Shown piece after piece: positions 27,453-35,112 of a DNA stretch of 44,836 bases. This stretch comes from an uncultured Bacteroidales bacterium (GTDB taxonomy: Bacteria > Bacteroidota > Bacteroidia > Bacteroidales > Paludibacteraceae). The DNA lies in NCBI GenBank assembly GCA_937885465.1, contig CAKZZM010000051.1, forward strand, positions 1 to 44,836, written 5' to 3'. The notes beneath the pieces are model-generated. The model searched no databases and was not told where the DNA came from. It saw nothing but the letters and a program-made list of their open reading frames with translations. Position numbers and translations under genes: made by a program. Each line of letters starts with the position of its first letter. Positions within the stretch are counted from its first letter, which is position 1.

Positions 27453-28614
27453 GGTAATATATGTTCTTAATGCAACAACTATGTTTGGCGGGGCAAATAA
27501 GTCCTTCCTTGCTATGTTGGAATTGCTTAGTCAGAAAGGTGTAGAAGCTTTGGTGGTGACACCGGACACAGATGGCATATATAAGCATTTGCGTGACAGA
27601 GGTATTAGTACATTAGCCCTTAACTACCGCGTTGCTGCTTTCCCTCCCATCCGAAGTTTTGCTGATTGTGTATTGTGGGTGCCGCGACTATGTGGACGAC
27701 TGTTAAGTAATCATTTCGCAGCTCGGCGTTTGGCTCAGGTCTGCAAGGAATTTAGGGCAGACTTAGTGCATACCAATGTCAGTGTTATCAATATTGGCTT
27801 CAACGCGGCTCATTATGTCGGAATTCCGCATTTATGGCACGTACGGGAATATGGTGACCTTGATTTTGGTTATCATTATATATGGAGTAAGAGGCAACAG
27901 ATTGAGCGTTACAGGCAATGTAACTCCTATACTGTTTGTATAACTAAAAATATTCAGAGTTATAACAAACTTTCGGGGAATGAGTCATCAAAAGTGATAT
28001 ATAATGGCGTCATTTCCGGTGATGAGAAACTACCTGATAGCCGCAAGAATAACTATTTTCTTTTTGTCGGTCGATTGGAACAGGCGAAGGGTATTATTGA
28101 ACTCCTCAATGCTTACTCAGAATACACAAAACAAGTGTCGGAACATCTGCCGTTGTATATAGCCGGTGATACGGATAGTGAACAATATAAGCATCTTGTT
28201 GTTTCTACAATAGAGTCTCTCGGAGTGCAGAATGATGTGAAAATATTAGGCATGTGTGATAATGTTAATCAGTTATATGCAGAAGCGCTTGCGGTGATTG
28301 TTCCGTCTGCACATGAGGGGTTCGGCAGAGTAGTGGTAGAAGCAATGAATATGGGCTGTCCCGTAATCGGACGCGACTCTGCGGGGATAAGAGAGCAATT
28401 TGAGAACGGTAGGGTACTGACGGGTGGAGAAATAGGATTCGGGTACAGTAATAATAAGCAATTGGTAAACTTGCTTATTAATATTTCTACACAGAAAGAA
28501 CAGCATCTTGAAGATATAACTTCGCGAGCACTTAACGCGGTAAGAAAACTATATACAATGAAGGCTAACGCCGATAGCGTTTTCCAATTTTATCAAAGCA
28601 TATTGAATAAATGA
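27436..28614 (+). CDS. Glycosyltransferase family 4 (GT-B)
   Basis: Cytosolic retaining glycosyltransferase, 392 aa, adding a sugar to the growing lipid-linked repeat unit. The N-terminal domain has VLNATTMFGGANKSFLAML, a donor/acceptor loop of the GT4 type, and the C-terminal domain has FLFVGRLEQAKGIIELLNAY and the nucleotide-sugar motif SAHEGFGRVVVEAMNMGCPV with the two conserved glutamates (EGFG and VEA). The ATG at 27436 is preferred to a TTG three bases earlier. It overlaps the wzy end by 17 bases and its stop overlaps the next ATG. Donor and acceptor sugars cannot be inferred. Confidence 0.9.
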   Translation: MKETIRVIYVLNATTMFGGANKSFLAMLELLSQKGVEALVVTPDTDGIYKHLRDRGISTLALNYRVAAFPPIRSFADCVLWVPRLCGRLLSNHFAARRLAQVCKEFRADLVHTNVSVINIGFNAAHYVGIPHLWHVREYGDLDFGYHYIWSKRQQIERYRQCNSYTVCITKNIQSYNKLSGNESSKVIYNGVISGDEKLPDSRKNNYFLFVGRLEQAKGIIELLNAYSEYTKQVSEHLPLYIAGDTDSEQYKHLVVSTIESLGVQNDVKILGMCDNVNQLYAEALAVIVPSAHEGFGRVVVEAMNMGCPVIGRDSAGIREQFENGRVLTGGEIGFGYSNNKQLVNLLINISTQKEQHLEDITSRALNAVRKLYTMKANADSVFQFYQSILNK

Positions 28615-29243
28615 AGAGATGTTTATTTCTAATAGGCAGACTTTGGTCATATATATACGTCAAAGGTTTGCAACGGGTAGTTCATGGCATCAGACGTTAT
28701 GTATATACCGGTTACAGCACCCGTTCTTTTAAGCATTGGGGAAAACGAAGTTTGGTTGAGCCTCATTGGCATATACTTAAGGGAGAAGAATATATTGTTG
28801 TGGGTGATGATTGTACGTTTTATCCGGAAGTTGAACTGACGGCATGGAGTGAGTATAAATCGCAACATTTTACGCCCTGCATCGTTATCGGCAACGGTTG
28901 TACTATTCGCAGCAGAAATCATATTACTGCGATTAATAATATTACAATAGGCGATAATCTTCTAACCGGCACCGATGTTCTTATAACGGATAATGCTCAC
29001 GGTGTTTTTACAAAAGATCAGTTGTCTATTCGCCCTCAGGACAGACCATTGACCTGCAAAGGGGAGTTGCGAATAGGTAACAATGTGTGGATAGGAGAAA
29101 AGGCAAATGTCATAGGTGCCGTAACCATCGGGGATGGTGTTGTGATTGCTGCCGGCAGTGTGGTCATTAAGGATGTGCCCGATTATTGTATGGTGGCAGG
29201 AGTACCCGCAAGAATCGTGAAGCAGTTAGACACAAAGGATTAA
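28611..29243 (+). CDS. Left-handed beta-helix acyltransferase (CatB/LacA type)
   Basis: Cytosolic O- or N-acetyltransferase, 210 aa, probably decorating a sugar of the repeat unit. Hexapeptide repeats run from about 60 to 195: IVVGDDCTFYPEV, IVIGNGCTIRSRNHI, ITIGDNLLTGTDV, LRIGNNVWIGEKANV, VTIGDGVVIAAGSVV. They are followed by the VAGVPARIV end typical of the group. A candidate catalytic His sits in TDNAHG. The basic, hydrophobic N-terminus (about 1-45) is a family extension. ATG overlaps the preceding stop (ATGA). Substrate unknown; the gene is not of the PglD type. Confidence 0.88.
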   Translation: MKRCLFLIGRLWSYIYVKGLQRVVHGIRRYVYTGYSTRSFKHWGKRSLVEPHWHILKGEEYIVVGDDCTFYPEVELTAWSEYKSQHFTPCIVIGNGCTIRSRNHITAINNITIGDNLLTGTDVLITDNAHGVFTKDQLSIRPQDRPLTCKGELRIGNNVWIGEKANVIGAVTIGDGVVIAAGSVVIKDVPDYCMVAGVPARIVKQLDTKD

Positions 29244-29265
29244 TAATATAAGGGAAAACAATTTA

Positions 29266-29366
29266 GAACGTTCGGAGACGTTCTCCATAGCGAATAATTC
29301 CGTTGAACGTTCGGAGACGTTCTCCACAGCGAATAATTCCGTTGAACGTTCGGAGACGTTCTCCAC
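29266..29366. repeat. Tandem 39-bp repeat carrying the palindromic 23-bp element
   Basis: Three copies of the element seen in ribD start at 29266, 29305 and 29344, an exact 39-bp period; copies are identical over 22 or 23 bases and the 16-17 bp spacer (containing GCGAATAATTCC) is also repeated. The array fills most of the 139-bp gap between the acyltransferase and WbsX-type genes. All copies are in frame with the downstream ATG at 29383 and read ERSETFS, the same peptide as in ribD, but no ATG, GTG or TTG codon opens that frame upstream. Possible roles: RNA hairpin array, protein-binding site or amplified mobile element; none is proven. Confidence 0.85.
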
Positions 29367-29382
29367 CAAAATAATTTATATT

Positions 29383-30489
29383 ATGAATATTGAGAACAAT
29401 GGCGATAAGTCAACTGTAATTGCTCTTTATCTTCCGCAGTTTCACCCTTTTAAGGAGAATGATGAGTGGTGGGGAAAAGGATATACGGAGTGGATAAGCG
29501 TTGCCCGTGCCAAAAAATTATTCCCCGGTCATGAGCAACCTAAATTGCCCGGAGAATTGGGGTTCTACGATTTGCGTCTGCCTCAAACACGGGAGGCGCA
29601 AGCAGATATGGCTCGCGAGTATGGTATTGACGGATTCTGCTATTATTACTATCGTCTTAATAAGAATATGACCTTAATGGATTTGCCGTTAAAAGAGGTA
29701 CATAGTAGCGGCAAGCCTGACTTCCCCTTTATGATATGCTGGGCAAACCACGATTGGGAGGCGAAAGCATGGAACAGTTATGATAAGTATCAGTCGAAGA
29801 TGCTTGCTAAGCAGGAGTATGGAGACGACAAGGATATAGAGGATTATTTTTATGAACTCTTGCCGTATTTTAAAGACGAGCGTTATATGAAAGAAGGTAA
29901 TCGTCCTTTGTTTATGGTATATAGACCGCTGGATGTGGCAAATCCACGCAATTTTATCTCTATATGGAATAGACTTGCTAAGGAAAATGGTTTTGCCGGC
30001 ATTTACTTTATGGGATTTACTCACGAGTCTCAGTTGCAGAAGGATGATATATTTGCAAATGGGTTTGAAACAATGGTGTCTTGTCGTATGCATGCTTTAA
30101 GGCACAATCATTCGCAGGTGAAAAGATATATAGGTGCTGCCGTACGACGCATTTTCAGGTTACCGTATGTGGCACAATATAAGGATGTAATAAAAGATTT
30201 AGTTTCGGATGAGGCTAAGCAAGAAAATATAGTACCTGTCATTATGCCGAATTGGGATCACTCACCCCGAACCGGCAGATATACTCTTCTTTGGACAAAC
30301 TGTACTCCGCAATTGTTTAAGAAGCATGTTCAAATGGTGTATGATAAGATAAAGGATAAAAAGAATAAGATAGTGTTCGTGAAATCTTGGAACGAGTGGG
30401 GTGAAGGCAATTATTTGGAGCCGGACAGGAAGTGGCAAAGAGCCTTTTTAGAGGCATTTTTATCGGTAAGAAAAGAAAACGAGTTATAA
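29383..30489 (+). CDS. WbsX-type protein (GH99-like, polysaccharide biosynthesis)
   Basis: A 368-residue protein of the Glyco_transf_WbsX / glycoside hydrolase family 99-like group, found in many O-antigen and capsule loci. The N-terminal signature ALYLPQFHPFKENDEWWGKGYTEW is clear, followed by HEQPKLPGELGFYDLR, YGIDGFCYYYY, FMICWANHDWEAKAWN and the C-terminal FVKSWNEWGEGNYLEPD. GH99 enzymes act on alpha-mannosides; the biosynthetic members are presumed glycosyltransferases, but their reaction is not settled. ATG at 29383 is the first start codon after the tandem repeat. The next gene starts 11 bases after its stop. Confidence 0.88.
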   Translation: MNIENNGDKSTVIALYLPQFHPFKENDEWWGKGYTEWISVARAKKLFPGHEQPKLPGELGFYDLRLPQTREAQADMAREYGIDGFCYYYYRLNKNMTLMDLPLKEVHSSGKPDFPFMICWANHDWEAKAWNSYDKYQSKMLAKQEYGDDKDIEDYFYELLPYFKDERYMKEGNRPLFMVYRPLDVANPRNFISIWNRLAKENGFAGIYFMGFTHESQLQKDDIFANGFETMVSCRMHALRHNHSQVKRYIGAAVRRIFRLPYVAQYKDVIKDLVSDEAKQENIVPVIMPNWDHSPRTGRYTLLWTNCTPQLFKKHVQMVYDKIKDKKNKIVFVKSWNEWGEGNYLEPDRKWQRAFLEAFLSVRKENEL

Positions 30490-30500
30490 ATATCAGGAAT

Positions 30501-31286
30501 ATGTTGAAGAGATGTTGCATATTATGCCTATGTGTCGCGGTGATGTGCAGTGCTTTTGCTCAAGACACATTGAGAGTGATGACATATAATATACACTTCG
30601 GTTCTGACACTTCATTGGCAGCGTTGGGTGAATATATAAAGCAGTTTAATCCTGATCTTGTCGCTTTACAGGAAATGGACATTCGGAACAATCGCAGTAA
30701 CTCGCCCCATACTAATGGGGTTAATGTGTTGTCGGAGTTGGCTGCCGTAACGGAAATGATACCTGTTTTCGGGAAAGCTATGGATCATCCGAGTGGAGGC
30801 TACTACGGCGATGCTATATTAAGCAAGTATGATATATTGAAGACGGAGGTATATATTCTTCCTCGTTCCGGCAAGGAAATTGAGCCGCGTGAGATTGTGT
30901 TATCCCACCTGAATATAAAAGGTCGTGAAATATGCTTTGCAAGCACTCATTTAAGCCACGAAAACAGGGAGAATAGAGAGTTGCAATTAAGGCAAGTGAG
31001 TAAGTTGATGGATAAGCAGAAGGAGAAAGTGCAGATTGTTTGCGGAGATTTCAATTCCGACCCGTCAGAAGAGTTGGTAGTGCCGCTGATGAAGAAGTGG
31101 AACGATGCCTTATCAGGCGAAGGCACTTTTGCAACAGTTAAAGGTGCCTGGCACAAAAGATATAAGTATGACTATATCCTATATCGCACAAAGGGAGGGC
31201 ATGTGTCTGTTGCCAACAGTTTCGTGGAGTGTATTGAAGATTATTCTGACCATTGTGTAGGTGTGGTGGATATTGTGTTGAGATAG
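30501..31286 (+). CDS. Secreted endonuclease/exonuclease/phosphatase-fold protein
   Basis: A 261-residue exported metal-dependent phosphodiesterase-fold protein. The ATG at 30501 gives the signal peptide MLKRCCILCLCVAVMCSAFA cut before QDTLRVMTYNIHFG; a longer frame would overlap the WbsX gene and hide the signal. Fold motifs are in order: MTYNIHFG (Asn), LQEMD (metal Glu), STHLSHE, CGDFNSDPS (Asp-Asn), and YSDHCVGVVDIV (Asp-His). Family members cut nucleic acids, phosphoinositides or sphingolipids; which applies is unknown. A secreted nuclease/phosphatase is unexpected inside a glycan locus. It is followed by a repeat-bearing gap, so it probably ends a transcription unit. Confidence 0.85.
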   Translation: MLKRCCILCLCVAVMCSAFAQDTLRVMTYNIHFGSDTSLAALGEYIKQFNPDLVALQEMDIRNNRSNSPHTNGVNVLSELAAVTEMIPVFGKAMDHPSGGYYGDAILSKYDILKTEVYILPRSGKEIEPREIVLSHLNIKGREICFASTHLSHENRENRELQLRQVSKLMDKQKEKVQIVCGDFNSDPSEELVVPLMKKWNDALSGEGTFATVKGAWHKRYKYDYILYRTKGGHVSVANSFVECIEDYSDHCVGVVDIVLR

Positions 31287-31289
31287 TTG

Positions 31290-31440
31290 TTGTGCCTGAA
31301 TTTACGCCAAGTCGGATATGTAATATCTAAATTTACGCTAAAATCAGGCACGCAATGTCTAAATTTACGTCAAAATCGGACACGCAATGTCTAAATTTAC
31401 GTCAAAATCGGACATACAATGTCTAAATTTACGCCAAAAT
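31290..31440. repeat. 32-bp tandem repeat array
   Basis: About 4.7 direct copies at a 32-bp period begin at 31290, 31322, 31354, 31386 and 31418. The core CTAAATTTACG(T/C)CAAAATCGGACA is near identical in the third and fourth copies and degenerates upstream. There are no spacers. The array lies between the secreted phosphatase-fold gene and the promoter of the DUF4143 ATPase, 22 bases upstream of its -33 element. An operator array or a remnant of local duplication are both possible. Confidence 0.85.
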
Positions 31441-31461
31441 GCAAAAAAACACAAAAAAATC

Positions 31462-31492
31462 TTGCGCGATTGAAGTAAAAGCAGTACCTTTG
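31462..31492 (+). promoter_or_regulatory. Promoter of the DUF4143 ATPase gene
   Basis: TTG at 31462-31464 and TACCTTTG at 31485-31492, 20 bases apart, match the Bacteroidetes promoter pattern. The start codon follows 19 bases after the -7 box. The A-rich stretch just upstream (31441-31460) resembles an UP-like element. Confidence 0.65.
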
Positions 31493-31511
31493 TAATAGTT
31501 GAACAGACATA

Positions 31512-32765
31512 ATGGAGATACAGCGTCAGATATGGAGTGATATAGATAAGATTAGGAACAAGAAGATTGGAAGAATACTTGTTCTTACAGGTGCGCGGCA
31601 AGTGGGAAAAACAACGCTTGTCAAGCGGCTGTTGCCGGACTATGAGTATATATCCGTTGAAGACCCTGTTACAAGGCGCGATTATGTTGCTCTGACAGCG
31701 GAGCAGTGGCATTCCCTATATCCGAAAGCTGCCCTCGATGAGGTTCAAAAGGAGCCTGTATTGGTTGAGAGTATTAAAGCAACTTACGACAAGTATGACG
31801 ATGTCAGATATTTATTACTCGGTTCGTCGCAGATACTTTTGCTTAAAAAAGTGAGAGAAAGTTTAGCGGGGAGATGTACTATAATAGATATGTTCCCGCT
31901 AACTGTGCCGGAGTTGGAAACACGTGGTTTTGACAGTGTGGTGAGCGAGTCAGAATGGCAGAAATTGCTGAAAGCGCCGGTGTCTAATCCTGTGTTCTCC
32001 CCTTCTTTGAATATTGACAAGCGATCTTCCAGAATCCTGAAAGCTTGGGATTATTATACGAGGTATGGCGGTTATCCCGCTTTGACGGATGAGGAGATGA
32101 CAGATGCAGATAGATATGTGTGGCTCAGGAATTATGTCCGTACTTATTTAGAGAGAGATATTCAGGACCTTGCGATGTTGCGTGACTTAGAGCCTTTTGT
32201 GCGATTGCAAAAGGCTGTTGCAATACAGACTGCGCAGACATTTAATATGTCAGGTTTGGCAAAAGATCTGCAGATGTCAGCCAAGACCGTTCAGCGGTAT
32301 ATCGAATATTTGAGCATCAGTTATCAGGCATTGATTCTACCGGCGTGGTCAACAAATAAGGCTAAGCGTCTTGCTAAGGCACCGAAGATTCATTATATGG
32401 ATTATGGCGTGCTTCAGGCGGTTATAGGAAAGCAAGGCGGTATGACGGGAGCCGAGTATGAGAGTATGCTCGTAACCGAATTATATAAGCAGGCGAAGAA
32501 CATACAGTCGGATGCCGCCTTTTACCACTTGCGCACGCACGATGGAATGGAGATTGACCTACTGGTGGAAACGCAAGACGGATATTTGGCTTTTGAGTTT
32601 AAGCAGACTGAGCATGTGTCGCGGTCGGATGCGCGGCATTTGATGCGTTTAGAGGGTATTTTGGATAAACCGCTTTTGCATGCGTTTGTGCTTTCAAATG
32701 ATGTTCAGACAAAAACTCTTGCAGAGAATGTTACGGCTATTCACGCCGCGTTGTTTTTAGGATAA
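31512..32765 (+). CDS. AAA ATPase with DUF4143 C-terminal domain
   Basis: A 417-residue cytosolic ATPase of the AAA_14/DUF4143 group, abundant in Bacteroidetes and archaea with no settled function. The P-loop is RILVLTGARQVGKTTLVKRL near residues 20-38; a Walker B-like AALDEVQKEP and sensor LLLGSSQILLLKK follow. The middle contains YTRYGGYPAL and YLERDIQDL, and then a winged-helix-like FNMSGLAKDLQMSAKTVQRYIEYL. DUF4143 ends with a nuclease-like core (GMEIDLLVETQDGYLAFEFKQ), where Asp, Glu and Lys are arranged as in PD-(D/E)xK enzymes. It has its own promoter and repeat array, and seems inserted into the glycan locus. The next gene is only 25 bases downstream and may be read through from this promoter. 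Confidence 0.88.
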   Translation: MEIQRQIWSDIDKIRNKKIGRILVLTGARQVGKTTLVKRLLPDYEYISVEDPVTRRDYVALTAEQWHSLYPKAALDEVQKEPVLVESIKATYDKYDDVRYLLLGSSQILLLKKVRESLAGRCTIIDMFPLTVPELETRGFDSVVSESEWQKLLKAPVSNPVFSPSLNIDKRSSRILKAWDYYTRYGGYPALTDEEMTDADRYVWLRNYVRTYLERDIQDLAMLRDLEPFVRLQKAVAIQTAQTFNMSGLAKDLQMSAKTVQRYIEYLSISYQALILPAWSTNKAKRLAKAPKIHYMDYGVLQAVIGKQGGMTGAEYESMLVTELYKQAKNIQSDAAFYHLRTHDGMEIDLLVETQDGYLAFEFKQTEHVSRSDARHLMRLEGILDKPLLHAFVLSNDVQTKTLAENVTAIHAALFLG

Positions 32766-32790
32766 GTAAACCTTACATAATATATTCACT

Positions 32791-34164
32791 ATGAATATTG
32801 CAGTAATATTAGCAGGTGGCAGCGGAACTCGTTTGGGTAATGATATACCCAAGCAGTTTATGAAGATTGCAGGAAAACAGGTTATAGAGCACACCATAGA
32901 TGTGTTTGAGAATTGTCGTAGAATAGATGAGATTTGCATCGTTAGTCGTCCTGATTTTGTGAGTGAGGTAGAGGCTTTAGTTGTTCGCAACGGCTATAAG
33001 AAAGTGAAGAAGATACTTAATGGCGGGCAAGAGAGGTACGAGAGTACTCTTGCCGCAGTAAATGCATATACAGATGATACCGACAATATGCTTTTCCATG
33101 ATGCTGTCCGTCCGTTGGTAAGTGAGAGAATTATTAATGATTGCATAGAGGCATTAGAGAAGTATAATGCGGTTGATGTGGCAACAAAGACGACTGACAC
33201 CATTATTTCTGTTGACGGACAAGAATGTATTGATTTTATTCCTAATCGCCGCTACTTACGCAATGGTCAGACACCGCAGTGTTTCAAACGAGGAACTATT
33301 CGCAAGGCATACGAACATGCTCTTGCCGACCCGAATTTCGTCACTACCGACGATTGCGGTACCGTAAGAAAGTACTTATCGCATGAGCCGATTTTTGTAG
33401 TTGCAGGTGAGGTGAGCAATATGAAACTAACTTATGTAGAGGATATTTTTCTTATTGATAAGTTATTTCAACTAAGGGCGCAACATGGGGATCAAAAGCA
33501 TCTTACCGCTGAGGCATTAGAGGGACTGAGAAAGAAGGTGATAGTGGTTTTCGGCGGAAGTTATGGTATAGGCGGGGAAATAATGCGTATAGCAAAAGAT
33601 CATAATGCCAAAAGTTATTCATTCTCGCGTTCGCAGAACGGGTGTGACGTAACTGATTATGCAGCGATAGAGGCGGCACTGCGGGAAGTTTTTGAGATAG
33701 AAGGACATATTGATGTTGTGGTCGATACCGCCGGTGTGCTTGTCAAGGAACCGCTGTCTGCAATGTCGCAGGATACGGTAAAGAGATCAATAGATGTCAA
33801 TTTGCTGGGAGTCATAAATGTGGCGCGGGCATCGTTTGAGTACTTAAAGGAGAGTCATGGATCGCTACTATTTTATACAAGCAGCAGTTATACAAGGGGC
33901 AGAATGATGTATAGTTTATATTCTGCCACTAAGGCTGCAATAGTAAATTTTGTGCAGGCGATAGCCGAAGAATGGCACGATTTCGGAGTGAGAGTTAATT
34001 GTATCAATCCCGAAAGGACAAAAACGCCGATGCGTGTGCAGAATTTTGGTAATGAGCCGGAGGGAAGCCTGCTGCCGGCAGAAGATGTAGCAGTCGTTTC
34101 TCTCAATGCCGTATTTTCAGATTGTACCGGTGAAGTTATCGATGTAAGGAGGCAGACTATATGA
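32791..34164 (+). CDS. CDP-ribitol-type cytidylyltransferase / SDR reductase fusion (Bcs1/Acs1-like)
   Basis: A 457-residue bifunctional cytosolic enzyme. Residues 1-235 form an IspD/TarI cytidylyltransferase: VILAGGSGTRLGNDIPKQFM (nucleotide loop), LNGGQERYESTLAAV, FHDAVRPLV, GQTPQCFK and TDDCGTV. Residues about 250-457 form a short-chain dehydrogenase: VIVVFGGSYGIGGEIM (nucleotide binding), DTAGVL, TSSSY, and the catalytic YSATK with Tyr and Lys present. This order is that of Haemophilus Bcs1/Acs1, which reduces ribulose 5-phosphate and makes CDP-ribitol for capsule. I infer CDP-ribitol or a related CDP-polyol here. The fusion and the downstream LicD argue against the isoprenoid IspD role. 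Its end overlaps licD by four bases. Confidence 0.85.
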   Translation: MNIAVILAGGSGTRLGNDIPKQFMKIAGKQVIEHTIDVFENCRRIDEICIVSRPDFVSEVEALVVRNGYKKVKKILNGGQERYESTLAAVNAYTDDTDNMLFHDAVRPLVSERIINDCIEALEKYNAVDVATKTTDTIISVDGQECIDFIPNRRYLRNGQTPQCFKRGTIRKAYEHALADPNFVTTDDCGTVRKYLSHEPIFVVAGEVSNMKLTYVEDIFLIDKLFQLRAQHGDQKHLTAEALEGLRKKVIVVFGGSYGIGGEIMRIAKDHNAKSYSFSRSQNGCDVTDYAAIEAALREVFEIEGHIDVVVDTAGVLVKEPLSAMSQDTVKRSIDVNLLGVINVARASFEYLKESHGSLLFYTSSSYTRGRMMYSLYSATKAAIVNFVQAIAEEWHDFGVRVNCINPERTKTPMRVQNFGNEPEGSLLPAEDVAVVSLNAVFSDCTGEVIDVRRQTI

Positions 34165-35102
34165 AGTCGGATACCGAATTGATGCGCGAACTGGCGCTCC
34201 ATACTGACTATCTGAAGGTGTTATCGGAGGAGGAGTCCGCTGCAATGAAGCGAGCGTTAGTTCAGATGTATAAGGATGTGGCGAGGCTATGTGAGCAACA
34301 CAATCTTCTTGTGATGCTATGCGGCGGTAGCTGTCTCGGAGTTGTTAGGCATAAGGGATTCATTCCGTGGGATGACGATTTAGACCTTATGATGCCTCGA
34401 GCGGACTATGATAAGTTAATAGAGTTATTAGCGCAAGGTGCCCTCGGGGAAAAGTACGAATATACTGCTCCTAATCCCCGTATCGACAGCAAAAATGTTT
34501 TCTTGAAAATTTACAGAAAAGATTCTCGCAATGTGGAGCTATTCAACGAGAATACTACATTCCCAAACGGATTGTATATTGATGTTTTTGCTCTTGATGC
34601 AGTACCCGATACTATTATTGGGCAAAAAGTGAAAGGCTTTATTGCCAATGCACTGCAATTTTGCTCTATTTTGACTTTATATGCTCAGTTCCCGAGTAGA
34701 TCACTGAGAGAGTTTATGTCGCTTGATAAGGCTGCTTTGCGCCGTTATAGGACAAAAGTGTTTTTAGGGAAGATATTATCAGTTATTCCTCACAGGAAGT
34801 GGGTGTGGTGGTTTGATAAGTTTGTTGCCTCCAATCGTGAAAATTGTCAATGGGGAATACCGACGGGACGGAAATATTATAATGGAGAGATATTCCCGAG
34901 TAGTGTGTATGTGCCGGCGATAGAAGCTGAGTTTGAAGGAGAAAAAGTGTATATTCCTAATGGATATGACAGGTATTTGCGTAATCTGTATAACGATTAT
35001 ATGCAACTCCCGCCGATAGAAAAGAGAGAGAGGCATTTTATCATAGACTTTTGCCTGCCGCCAACCGAAGCGGACAATCGGACTGAAACTGACAGAAAGT
35101 AA
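34161..35102 (+). CDS. LicD family phosphotransferase
   Basis: A 313-residue cytosolic protein of the LicD family (PF04991), whose members transfer a phospho-alcohol group from a CDP donor to a glycan: phosphocholine in LicD, ribitol phosphate in the related animal fukutin. The hallmark nucleotidyltransferase-fold motif is LCGGSCLGVVRHKGFIPW followed by DDDLDLMMPRADYDKL at about 53-88, with the metal-binding Asp cluster intact. YIDVFALDAVPD is a second conserved block. ATG overlaps the end of the cytidylyltransferase/SDR fusion by four bases, so donor synthesis and transfer are coupled. No choline uptake or kinase genes (LicA-C) are nearby, which favours ribitol phosphate as substrate; this is inference. 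Confidence 0.85.
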   Translation: MKSDTELMRELALHTDYLKVLSEEESAAMKRALVQMYKDVARLCEQHNLLVMLCGGSCLGVVRHKGFIPWDDDLDLMMPRADYDKLIELLAQGALGEKYEYTAPNPRIDSKNVFLKIYRKDSRNVELFNENTTFPNGLYIDVFALDAVPDTIIGQKVKGFIANALQFCSILTLYAQFPSRSLREFMSLDKAALRRYRTKVFLGKILSVIPHRKWVWWFDKFVASNRENCQWGIPTGRKYYNGEIFPSSVYVPAIEAEFEGEKVYIPNGYDRYLRNLYNDYMQLPPIEKRERHFIIDFCLPPTEADNRTETDRK

Positions 35103-35112
35103 CTATTGTTAA

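Noticed and set aside
29266..29366. CRISPR array with short spacers
   Set aside because: The 16-17 bp between copies is itself repeated, so this is a tandem repeat, not repeat-spacer DNA.
31290..31440. CRISPR array
   Set aside because: The 32-bp units are directly adjacent with no unique spacers, and no cas gene is near.
32791..34164. IspD of the isoprenoid pathway
   Set aside because: The cytidylyltransferase is fused to an SDR domain and overlaps licD inside a polysaccharide locus; the Bcs1-like CDP-ribitol role fits better.
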